NCBI GenBank assembly: GCA_964019415.1
Contig: OZ025876.1
Coordinates: 8,122,745 to 8,186,744, forward strand
Reading direction: 5' to 3'
Origin: Ianthella basta
Lineage: Eukaryota; Porifera; Demospongiae; Verongiida; Ianthellidae
Length of the DNA: 64,000 nt
Made by a program: the position numbers and the translations under genes. A model generated the notes under the pieces. The model saw only the letters and a program-made list of their open reading frames with translations, ran no database searches and was not told the DNA's origin. Shown piece after piece: positions 48,901 through 62,099 of this stretch. Position 1 is the stretch's first letter, and each line of letters begins with the position of its first letter.

Positions 48901-51900
48901 ATCTTGCCAAATCTTGCCAAATCTTCCCTTGTCATATCTTGCCAGATCTTGCCTAATCTTGCTTAATCCTACCTTGTCATATCTTGCCTAATCTTGCTTA
49001 ATCTTACCTGTCATATCTTGCCAAATCTTACCTTGTCATATCTTGCCTAATCTTGCTTAATCTTACCTTGTCATATCTTGCCAAATCTTCTTTAATCTTA
49101 ACTCGTCATATCTTGCCAAATCTTGCTTAATCTTAACTTGTCATATCTTGCCAAATCTTGCCTAATTATACCTTGTCATATCTTGCCAGATCTTGCCAAA
49201 TCTTACCTTGTCATATCTTGCCAAATCTTGCCTAATCTTACATTGTCATATCTTGCCTAATCTTGCCTAATTTTACCTTGTCATATCTTGCCAAATCTTG
49301 CCAAATCTTACCTTGTTATATCTTGCCAGATCTTGCCTAATCTTACCTTGTCATATCTTGCCTAATCTTACTTAATCCTACCTTGTCATATCTTGCCTAA
49401 TCTTGCTTAATCTTACTTTGTCATAACTTGCCAAATCTTGCTTAATCTTACCTCGTCATATATTGCCAAATCTTACTTAAACTTAGCTTGTCATGTCTTG
49501 CCTAATCTTGCCTAATCTTACCTTGTCTTATCTTGCCAAATCTTGCCTAATTTTACCTTGTCATATCTTGCCAAATCTTGCTTAATCTTACATTGTCATA
49601 TCTTGCCTAATCTTGCCTAATTTCACTGTCATATCTTACCAAATCTTGCTTAATCTTACCTTCTCATATCTTGCCAAATCTTGCCTATTCTTACCTTGTC
49701 ATATCTTTCCAAATATTGCCTAATCTTACCTTGTCAAATCTTGCCAGATCTTTCCTAATCTTACCTTGTCATATCTTGCCAAATCTTGCCTATTCTTACC
49801 TTGTCATATCTTTCCAAATATTGCCAAATCTTACCTTGTCATATCTTTCCCAATATTGCCAAATCTTACCTTGTCATATCTTGCCAGATCTTGCCTAATT
49901 TTACCTTGTCATATCTTGCCTAATCTTGCTTAATCCTACCTTGTCATATCTTGCCTAATCTTGCTCAATTCTACATTGTCATATCTTGCCTAATCTTGCC
50001 TATTCTTACCTTGAAATAACTTACCAAACTTGCCTATTCTTACCTTGTCATATCTTTCCAAATATTGCCAAATCTTACCTTGTCATATCTTTCCAAATAT
50101 TGCCAAATCTTACATTGTCATATCTTGCCAAATCTTGCCTAATTTTACCTTGTCATATCTTGCCTAATCTTGCTTAATCCTACCTTGTCATATCTTGCCT
50201 AATCTTGCTTTGTCTTACCTTGTCATATCTTACCAAATCTTGCATAATCTTACCACGTCATATCTTGCTAAATCTTGCTTAATCGTACTTTGCCATATCT
50301 TGCCAAATCTTGCCTAATTTTACCTTGTCATATCTTGCCAAATCTTGCCTAATCTTACCTTGTCATATCTTGCCAAATCTTGCCTTATTTCACCTTGTTA
50401 TATCTTGCCAAATCTTGCAAAATCTTACCTTGTCATATATTGCCTAATCTTGCATAATTTTACTTTGTCATATCTTTCCAAATCTTACTAGTCATTTCTT
50501 TCCAGATCCTACTTAGTCGTATCTTGCCAGATCTTACCTGTCATATCTTGCCAAATCTTACCAAATTTTTCCTTGTAGTATCTTGCCTAATCTTGCCTAA
50601 TCTTACCTCGTCGTATCTTGCCAGATAACACCTTGTCATATCTTGCCAAATCATGCTTAATCTTACCTTGTCATATCTTGCCAAAACTTGCTTAATTTTA
50701 CCTAGTCATATCTTGCCAAATCTTGCTTAATCTTACCTTGTCATATCTTGCCACATCTTGCCAAATCTTACCTTTTCATATCTTGCCAAATCTTGCCAAA
50801 TCTTACCTTGCCATATCTTGCCAAATCTTACTTTGTCTTATCTTGCCTAATCTTGCTTAATCTTACATTGTCATATCTTGCCTAATCTTGCCTAATTTTA
50901 CCGTCATATCTTACCAAATCTTGCCAAATCTTACCTTGTCATATCTTGCCAGATCTTGCCTAATCTTACCTTGTCATATCTTGCCTAATCTTGCTTAATC
51001 CTACCTTGTCATATCTTGCCTAATCTTGCTCAATCCTACATTGTCATATCTTGCCTAAACTTGCCTATTCTTACCTTGAAATATCTTACCAAATCTTGCG
51101 TATTCTTACCTTGTCATATCTTTCAAAATATTGCCAAATCTTACCTTGTCATATCTTTCCAAATATTGCCAAATCTTACCTTGTCATATCTTGCCAAATC
51201 TTGCCTAATTTTACCTTGTCATATCTTGCCTAATCTTGCTTAATCCTACCTTGTCATATCTTGCCTAATCTTGCTTAATCTTACCTTGTCATATCTTACC
51301 AAATCTTGCATAATCTTACCACGTCATGTCTTGCCAAATCTTGCCTAATCTTACCTTGTCATATCTTGCCAGATCTTGCCTAATTTCACCTTGTTATATC
51401 TTGCCAAATCTTGCAAAATCTTACCTTGTCATATATTGCCTAATCTTGCATAATTCTACTTTGTCATATCTTCCAAAATCTTACTTTGTCATTTCTTGCC
51501 AGATCCTACTTAGTCGTATCTTGCCAGATCTTACCTGTCATATCTTGCCAAATCTTACCAAATCTTTCCTTGTAGTATCTTGCCTAATCTTGCCTAATCT
51601 TACCTCGTCATATCTTGCCAGATATTACCTTGTCTTATCTTGCCAAATCTTGCTTAATCTTACCTTGTCATATCATGCCAAATCTTGCTTAATTTTACCT
51701 CGTCATATCTTGCCAAATCTTGCTTAATCTTACCTTGTCATATCTTGCCACATCTTGCCAAATCTTACCTTGTCATATCTTGCCAAATCTTGCCAAATCT
51801 TACCTTGCCATATGATGCCAGATCTTCCTTAATCTTACCTTGTCATATTTTGCCTAATCTTTATTAATCTTACCCTGTCATATCTTGCCAAATCTTGCCT

Positions 51901-54900
51901 AATCTTACCTTGTCATATCTTGCCTAATATTGCTTAATTTTACCTTGTCATATCTAGCCAAATCTTGCCAAATCTTACCTTGTCATATCTTGCCTAATCT
52001 TGCCTAATCTTACATTGTCATATCTTGCCTACTCTTGCCTAATTTTACCTTGTCATATCTTGCCAAAGCTTGCAAAATCTTACCTTGTCATAGCTTGCCT
52101 AATCTTGCTTAATTTTACCGTGTCATATCTTGCCAAATCTTGCTTAATCCTACCTTGTCATATCTTGCCTAATCTCGCTTAATCTTACCTTGTCATGTCT
52201 TGCCTAATCTTGCTTAATCTTACCTTGTCATATCTTGCCAAATCTTGCCTAATGTTACCTTGTCATATCTTGCCAAATCTTGCCAAATCTTTCCTTGTCA
52301 TATCTTGCCAGATCTTGCCTAATCTTATCTTGTCATAATTTGCCTAATCTTGCTTAATCCTACATTGTGACATCTTGCCTAATCTTGCTCAATCTTACCT
52401 TGTAATATCTTACCAAATCTTGCTTAATCTTACCTCGTCATATCTTGCCAAATCTAGCTTAATCTTACCTTGTCATATGTTGCCAACTCTTGCCAAATCT
52501 TACCTTGTCATATCTTACCTAATCTTGCCTAATCTTGCCTAATTTTACCTCGTCATATCTTGCCTAATCTTCCTTAATCATACCTCGTACTATCTTGCCA
52601 AATCTTGCTTAATTTTACCTTTTCATATCTTGCCAAATCTTACCTTGTCATATCTTGCCAGATCTTGCCTAATCTTACCTTGTCATATCTTGCCTAATCT
52701 TGCTTAATCTTACCTTGTCATATCATACCTAATCTTGCCTTATCTTGCCTAATTTTACCTCGTCATATCTTGCCAAATCTTGCAAAATATTAACTTGTCA
52801 TATATTGCCTAATCTTGCATAATTTTACCTTGTCATATCTTGCCAAATCTAACTTTGTCATTTCTTGCCAGATTCTACTTTGTCGTATCTTGCCAGATCT
52901 TACCTGTGATATCTTGCCATATCGTACCAAATCTTTCCTTGTAATATCTTGCCTAATCTTGCCTAAACATACCTCATCATATCTTGCCAAATCTTACCTT
53001 GTAATATTGTGCCAAATCTTGTTTAATTTTACCTCGTCATATCTTGCCAAATCTTGCTTAATGTTACCTTGTCATATCTTGCCACATCTTGCCAAATCGT
53101 ACCTTGGCATATCTTGCCAAATCTTGCTTAATCTTACCTTGTCATATCTTGCCAAATCTTGCTTAATCTTACCTTGTCATAATTTGCCAAATCTTGCCAA
53201 ATCTTACCTTGTCATATCTTGCCAAATCTTGCTTAATCTTACCTTGTCATATCTTGCCAAATCTTGCCTAATTTTACCTTGTCATATCTTGCCAACTCTT
53301 GCCAAATCTTACCTTGTCATATTTTGCCTAATCTTGCCTAATCTTACATTGTCATATCTTGCCAAATCTTGCCTAATTTTACCTTGTCATATCTTGCCAA
53401 ATCTTACCTTGTCATATCTTGCCTAATCTTGCTTAATCCTACCTTGTCATATCTTGCCTAATCTTGCTTAATCTTACCTGTCATATCTTGCCAAATCCTA
53501 CCTTGTCATATCTTGCCTAATCTTGCTTAATCTTACCTTGTCGTATCTTGCCAAATCTTCTTTAATCTTACCTTGTCAAATCTTGCCAAATCTTGCTTAA
53601 TCTTACCTTGTCATATCTTGCCAAATCTGGCCAAATTTTACCTTGTCATATCTTGCCAAATCTTGCCTAATCTTACCTTGTCATATCTTGCCTAATCTTG
53701 CCTAATCTTACATTGTCATATCTTGCCTAGTCTTGCATAATTTTACCTTGTCATATCCTGCCAAATCTTACTTTGTCATTTCTTGCCAGATCCTACTTTG
53801 TCGTATCTTGCCAGATTTTACCTGTCATATCTTGCCAGATCTTACCTTGTAAAATCTTGCCAAACCTTACCAAATCTTTCCTTGTCATGTCTTGCCTACT
53901 CTTGCCTAATGTTACCTCGTCATATCTTGCAGAATCTTACCTTGTCATATCTTGCCAAATCTTGCCAAATCTTACCTTGTCATATTTTGCCAAATCTTGC
54001 TTAATCTTACCTTGTCATAACTTGCCAAATCTTGCCAAATCTTACCTTGTCTTATCTTGCCAAATCTTGCTTAATCTTACCTTGTCATAACTTACCAAAT
54101 CTTGCTTAATCTTATCTTATCTAATTTTGCCGAATCTTGCCAAATCTTACCTAGTCATATCTTGCCAAATCTAGCTTAATCTTACCATGTCATATCTTGC
54201 CTAATCTTGCTTTATCTTACCTTTTCATAACTTGCCAAATCTTGCTTAATCTTACTTTGTCATATCTTGCCAAATCTTACCTTGTCATATCTTGCCAGAT
54301 CTTACCTTGTCATATCTTGCCGAATCTTGCCTAATCTTACCTTGTAATATTTTGCAATATCTTGTCAAATCTTACCTTGTCATATCTTGCCACATCTTAC
54401 CTTGTCATATCTTGCCAAATCTTGCCAAATCTTACTTCGTCATATCTTGCCAGATCGATCATACCTCGTCATATCTTGCCAGATCTTACCTTGTCATATC
54501 TTGCCGAATCTTACCTTGTAATATCTTGCCATATCTTGTCAAATCTTACCTTGTCATATCTTGCAAAATCTTACCTTGTCATATCTTGCCAAATCTTGCC
54601 AAATCTTACTTCGTCATATCTTGCCAGATCGATCATACCTCGTCATATCTTGCCAGATCATACCTCGTCATATCTTGCCAAATTTTTCTTATACCTTGTC
54701 ATATCTTGCCGAATCTTGCCAAATTTTACCTTGTCATATCTTGCTAAATCTTGCCTAATTTTACCTTGTCATATCTTGCCAAATCTTGCCGAATCTTACC
54801 TTGTCGTATCTTGCCTAATCTTACATTGCCATATCTTGCCTAATCTTTCCTAATTTTATTTTGTCATATCTTGCCAAATCTTTCCTAATCTTACCTTGTC

Positions 54901-57900
54901 ATATCTTGCCAAATCTTGCCTAATTTTACATTGTCATATCTTGCCTAATCTTGCCTAATCTTAAATTGTCATATCTTGCCTAATCTTGTCTAATTGTACC
55001 TTGTCATATCTTACCAAATCTTGCCAAATCATACCTTATCATATCTTGCCTGATCTAGCCTAATCTTAACTTGTCATATCTTGCCTAATCTTGCATAATT
55101 TTACCTTGTCATATCTTGCCAAATCTTACTTTGTCATTGCTTGTCAGATCCTACTTTGTCGTATTTTACCATATCTTACCAAATCATTCCCTGTAATATC
55201 TTGCCTAATCTGCTAATCTTACCTCGTCATATCTTGCCAGATCTTACCTTGTCATATCTTGCCAAATCTTGCCAAATCTTACCTTGTCATATCATGCCAA
55301 ATCCTACTTACTTTTACCTTGTCAAATCTTGCCAAATCTTTCTTAATCTTACCTTGTCATATCTTGCAACATCTTGCCAAATCATACCTTGTCATATCTT
55401 GCCAAATCTTGACTAATCCTACCTTGTCATATCTTGCCAAATCTTGCTTAATCTTACCTTGTCATATTTTGCCAAATCTTGCCAAATCTTACCTTGTCAT
55501 ATCTTGCCAAATCTTACCTTGTCATAGCTTGCCTAATCTTGCTTAATCTTACCGAGTCATATATAGCCAAATCTTCCTTAATCTTACCTCGTCATATCTT
55601 GCTAAATCTTGCTTAATGTTACCTTGTCATATCTTGCCAAATCTTGCTTAATCTTACCTTGTCATATCTTGCCTAATCTTACCTTCTCATATCTTGCCTA
55701 ATCTTGCCAAATCTTACCTTGTCATATCGTGCCTACTCTTGCCTAATCATACATTGTCATATCTTTCCTAATCTTGCCTAATTTTACCTTGTCATATCTT
55801 GCCAAATCTTACCTTGTCATATCTTGCCAGATCTTGCCTAATCTTACCTTATCATATCTTGCCATATCTTGCCTAATCTTATCTTGTCATATATTGCCAA
55901 ATCTTGCCAAATCTTACCTTGTCATATCTTGCATAATCTTGCCTAATCTTACATTGTCATATCTTGCCTAATCTTGCCTAATTTTACCTTGTCATATCTT
56001 GCCAAATCTTGCCAAATCTTACCTTGTCATATCTTGCCACATCTTGCCTAATCTTACCTTTTAATATCTTGCCAAATCTTGCTTAATCCTACCTTGCCAT
56101 TTATTGCCTAATCTTGCTTAATCTTGCCTTGTCGTATCTTGCCAAATCTTGCTTAATCTTACCTTGTCATATCTTGCCAAATCTTGCATAATCTTACCTT
56201 GTCATATCTTGCCAAATCTTGCCTAATTTTACCTTGTCATATCTTGCCAAATCTTGCCCAATCTTACCTTGTCATATTTTGCCTAATCTTGCCAAATCTT
56301 GCCTTGTCATATCTTGCCAGATCTTGCCTAATCTTGCTTAATCTTAACTTGTCATATCTTACCAAATCTTGCTTAATCTTACCTCGTCATATCTTGCCAA
56401 ATCTTGCTTAATCTTACATTGTCATATCTTGCCAAATCTTGCCTAATCGTACCTTGTCATATCTTGCCTAATCTTGCCTAATTTTTCCTTGTCATATGTT
56501 GCCAACTCTTGCCAAATCTTACCTTGTCATATCTTACCTAATCTTGCCTAATCTTACTTTGTCATATCTTGCCTAATCTTGCCTAATTTTACCTTGTCAT
56601 ATCTTGCCAGATCTTGCATAATCTTACCTTGTCATATATTGGCTAATCTTGCATAATTTTACCTTGTCATATCTTGCCAAATCTTACTTTGCTATTTCTT
56701 GCCAGATCCAACTTTGTCGTATCTTGCCAGATCTTACCTGTCATATCTTGCCAAATCTTACCAAATCTTTCTTTGTAATATCTTGCCTAATCTTGCCTAA
56801 TCTTACCTTGTCATATTTTGCCAGATCTTACCTTGTCATATCTTGCCAAATCTTGCCAAATCTTACCTTGTCATATCTTGCCAAATCTTGTTTAATTTTA
56901 CCTTGTCATATCTTGCCAAATCTTGCTTAATGTTACCTTGTCATATCTTGCCAAATCTTGCAAAATCTTACCTTGTCATATTTTGCCAAATCTTGCTTAA
57001 TCATACCTTGTCATATCTTGCCTAATCTTGCTTAATCTTATCTTATCATATTTTGCCAAATTTGCCTAATCTTACCTTGTCATATCTTGCCAAACCTTGC
57101 CTAATCTTACCTTGTCATATCTTGCCGAATCTTGCCTAATCTTACCTTGTCCTATCTTGCCAAATCTTGCCAAATCTTACATTGTCATATCTTGCCTAAT
57201 CTTGCCTAATATTACCTTGTCATATCTTGCCAAATCTTGCCTAATCTTACCTTGTCACATTTTGCCTAATCTTGCCTAATCTTACATTGTCATATCTTGC
57301 CTAGTCTTGCCTAATTTTACCTTGTCATATCTTGTTAAATCTTGCTTAATCTTACTTTGTCATATCTTGCCAGATCTTGCCTAATCTTACCTTGTGATAT
57401 CTTGCCTAATCTTGCTTAATCCTACCTTGTCATATCTTGCCTAATCTTGCTTAATCTTACCTTGTCATATCTTGCCAAATCTTGCTTAATTTTACCTTGT
57501 CATATCTTGCCAAATCTTGCCAAATCCTACCATGTTATATCTTGCCAGATCTTGCCTAATCTTACCTTGTCATATCTTGCCTAATCTTTCTCAAACTTAC
57601 CTTGTCATATCTTGCAAAATCTTGCTTATTCTTACCTCGTCATATCTTGCCAAATCTTGCCTAATCTTACCTTGTCATGTCTTGCCAAATCTTGCCTAAT
57701 CTTACCTTGTCATATCTTGCCAAATCTTGCCTAATTTTACCTTGTCATATCTTGCCAAATCTTGCCAAATCTTACCTTGTCATATCTTGCCTAATCTTGC
57801 TTAATCTTACATTGTCATATCTTGCCTAATCTTGCCTAATTTTACCGTCATATCTTACCAAATCTTGCCAAATCTTACCTTGTTATATCTTGCTAGATCT

Positions 57901-60340
57901 TGCCTAATCTTACCTTGTCATATCTTGCCTAATCTTGCTTAATCTTACCTTGTCATATCATGCCAGATCTTGCCTAATCTTGCCTTGTCATATCTTGCCT
58001 AATCTTGCTTAATCCTACCTTGTCATATCTTGCCTAATCTTGCTTAATCTTACCTGTCATATCTTGCTTAATCCTACCTTGTCATATCTTGCCTAATCTT
58101 GCTTAATCTTACCTTGTCATATCTTGCCAAATCTTGCTTATTCTTACCTCGTCATATCTTGCCAAATCTTGCTTAATCTTACCTTGTCATGTCTTGCCAA
58201 ATCTTGCCTAATCTTACCTTGTCATATCTTGCCAAATCTTGCCTAATTTTACCTTGTCATATCTTGCCAAATCTTACCTTGTCTTATCTTGCCTAATCTT
58301 GCTTAATCTTACATTGTCATATCTTGCCTAATCTTGCCTAATTTTACCGTCATATCTTACAAAATCTTGCCAAATCTTACCTTGTCATATCTTGCCAGAT
58401 CTTGCCTAATCTTACCTTGTCATATCTTGCCTAATCTTGCTTAATCCTACCTTGTAATATCTTGCCTAATCTTTCTTAATCCTACCATGTCATATCTTGC
58501 CTAATCTTGCTTAATCTTACCTGTCATATCTTGCCAAATCTTACCTTGTCATATCTTGCCTAATCTTGCTTAATCTTACCTTGTCATATCTTGTCACATC
58601 TTCTTTAATCTTACCTCGTCATATCTTGCCAAATCTTGCTTAATCTTACCTTGTCATATCTTGCATAATCTTGCCTAATTATACCTTGTCATATCTTGCC
58701 AAATCTTGCCAAATCTTACCTTGTCATATCTTGCCAGATCTTGCCTAATCTTGCCTTGTCATATCTTGCCAAATCTTGCTTAATCCTACCTTGTCATATC
58801 TTGCCTAATCTTGCTTAATCTTACCTTCTCATATCTTGCCTAATCTTGCTTAATCTTACCTTGTCATATCTTGCCAAATCTTCTTTAATCTTACCTCGTC
58901 ATATCTTGCCAAATCTTGCTTAATCTTACCTTGTTATATCTTGCCAAATCTTGCCTAATTTTACCTTGTCATATCTTGCCATATCTTGCCAAATCTTATC
59001 TTGTCATATCTAGCCTAATCTTGCCTAATTTTACCTTGTCATATCTTGCAAAATCTTGCCAAATCTTACCTTGTCATATCTTGCCTAATCTTGCTTAATC
59101 ATACCTTGTCCTATCTTGCCTAATCTTGCTTAATCTTACCTTGTCATATCTTACTTAATCTTGCCTAATCTTACATTGTCATATCTTGCCTAATTTTGCC
59201 TAATATTACCTTGTCATATCTTGCTAAATCTTGCCAAATCTTACCTTGTCATATCTTGCCAGATCTTGCCTAATCTTACCTTTTCATATCTTGCCAGATC
59301 TTGCTTAATCCTACCTTGCCATTTATTGCCTAATCTTGCTTAATCTTGCCTTGTCGCATATTGCCAAATCTTGCTTAATCTTACCTTGTCATATCTTGCC
59401 AAATCTTGCATAATCTTACCTTGTCATATCTTGCCAAATCTTGCCTAATTTTACCTTGTCATATCTTGCCAAATCTTGCCCAATCTTACCTTGTCATATT
59501 TTGCCAGATCTTGCCAAATCTTGCCTTGTCATATCTTGCCAGATCTTGCCTAATCTTGCTTAATCTTAACTTGTCATATCTTACCAAATCTTGCTTAATC
59601 TTACCTTGTCATATCTTGCCAAATCTTGCTTAATCTTACCTTGTCATATCTTGCCAAATCTTGCCTAATCGTACCTTGTCATATCTTGCCTAATCTTGCC
59701 TAATATTTCCTTGTCATATGTTGCCAACTCTTGCCAAATCTTACCTTGTCATATCTTACCTAATCTTGCCTAATCTTACTTTGTATTATCTTGCCTAATC
59801 TTACCTAATTTTACCTTGTCATATCTTGCCAAATCTTGCATAATCTTACCTTGTCATATATTGGCTAATCTTGCATAATTTCACCTTGTCATATCTTGCC
59901 AAATCTTACTTTGTTATTTCTTGCCAGATCCTACTTTGTCGTATCTTGCCAGATCTTACCTGTCATATCTTGCCAAATCTTACTAAATCTTTCTTTGTAA
60001 TATCTTGCCTAATCTTGCCTAATCTTACCTCGTCATATTTTGCCAGATCTTACCTTGTCATATCTTGCCAAATCTTGCCAAATCTTACCTTGTCATATCT
60101 TGCCAAATCTTGTTTATTTTACCTTGTCATAACTTGCCAAATCTTGCTTAATCTTACCTTGTCATATTTTGCCAAATCTTGCCAAATCTTACCTTGTCAT
60201 ATCTTGCCTAATCTTGCCAAATCTTACCTTGTCATATCCTGACAAATCTTCCTTAATCTTACCTTGTCATATCTTGCCATATCTTGCTTAATCTTACCTT
60301 GTCATATCTTGCCAAATCTTGCCAAATCTTACCTTGTCAT

Positions 60341-60830
60341 ATGTTGCCAAATCTTGCTTAATCTTACCTTGTCATATTTTGCCAAATTTTGCAAAATCTT
60401 GCCTTGTCATATCTTGCCAAATCTTGCTTATTCTTACCTCGTCATATCTTGCCAAATCTTGTTTAATTTTACCTCGTCATATCTTGCCAAATCTTGCTTA
60501 ATCTTACCTTGTCATATCTTGCCACATCTTGCCAAATCTTGCCTTATCATATCTTGTCAAATCTTGCCTAATCTTACCTTGTCATATGTTGCCAAATCTT
60601 GCTTAATCTTACCTTGTCATATTTTGCCAAATTTTGCAAAATCTTACCTTGTCATATCTTGCCAAATCTTGCTTATTCTTACCTCGTCATATCTTGCCAA
60701 ATCTTGTTTAATTTTACCTCGTCATATCTTGCCAAATCTTGCTTAATCTTAACTTGTCATATCTTGCCACATCTTGCCAAATCTTGCCTTGTCATATCTT
60801 GTCAAATCTTGCCTAATCTTACCTAGTCAT
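60341..60830 (+). repeat. tandem pair of 245-bp higher-order units
   Basis: 60341-60585 and 60586-60830 share private variants (ATGTTGCC, CAAATTTTGCAAAATC, TGCTTATTCTTACCTCG, TTGTTTAATTTTACCTCG, CTTGCCACATC) at an offset of exactly 245 bp, which is seven 35-bp units, with only a few differences. Confidence 0.85.
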
Positions 60831-62099
60831 ATCTTGCTAAATCTTGCTTAATCTTACCTTGTCATATTTTGCCAAATCTTGCCAAATCTAACCTTGTCAT
60901 ATCTTGCCAAATCTTGCTTAATCTTACTTTATCATATTTTGCCAAATCTTGCCAAATCTTACCTTGTCATATCTTGCCAAATCTTGCCAAATCTTACCTC
61001 GTCATATCTTGCCAAATCTTGCTTAATCTTATCTTGTCATATCTTGCCATATCTTGCCTAATCTTACCTTGTCATATCTTGCCTAATCTTGCTTAATCCT
61101 ACCTTGTTATATCTTACCTAATCTTCTTAATCTTAACTTGCCATAACTTACCAAATCTTGCTTAATCTTACCTCGTCATATCTTGCCAAATCTTGCTTAG
61201 TCTTACCTTGTCATATCTTGTCAAATCTTGCCTAATCCTACCTTGTCATATCTTGCCAAATCTTGCCTGATTTTTCCTTGTCATATGTTGCCAACTCTTG
61301 CCAAATCTTACCTTGTCATATCTTACCTAATCTTGCCTAATCTTACATTGTCATATCTTGCCTATTTTTGCCTAATTTTACCTTGTCATATCTTGCTATA
61401 TCTTGCAAAATCTTACCTTGTCATAAATTGCCTAATCTTGCATAATTTTACCTTACTATATCTTGCCAAATCTTACTTTGTCATTACTTGCCAGATCCTA
61501 CTTTGTCGTATCTTGCCAGATCTTACCTGTCATATCTTGCCAAATCTTACCAAATCTTTCCTTGTAATATCTTGCCTAATCTTCCTAATCTTACCTAGTC
61601 ATATCCTGACAGATCTTACCTTATCTTATCTTGCCAAATCTTGCCAAATCTTATCTTGTCATATCTTGCCAAATCTTGTTTAATTTTACCTCGTCATATC
61701 TTGCCAAATCTTGCTTAATCTTACCTTGTCATATCTTGCCACATCTTGCCAAATCTTGCCTTGTCATATCTTGTCAAATCTTGCCTAATCTTACCTTGTC
61801 ATACCTTGCTAAATCTTGCTTAATCTTACCTTGTCATATTTTGCCTAATCTTGCCAAATCTTACCTTGTCATATCTTGCCAAATCTTGCTTAATCTTACT
61901 TTGTCATATTTTGCAAATTCTTGCCAAATCTTATTTTGTCATATCTTGCCAAATCTTGCCAAATCTAACCTTGTCATATCTTGCCAAATCTTGCTTAATC
62001 TTACCTTGTCATATTTTGCCAAATCTTGCCAAATCTTACCTTGTCATATCTTGCCTAATCTTGCCAAATCTTACCTTGTCATATCCTGACAAATCTTCC

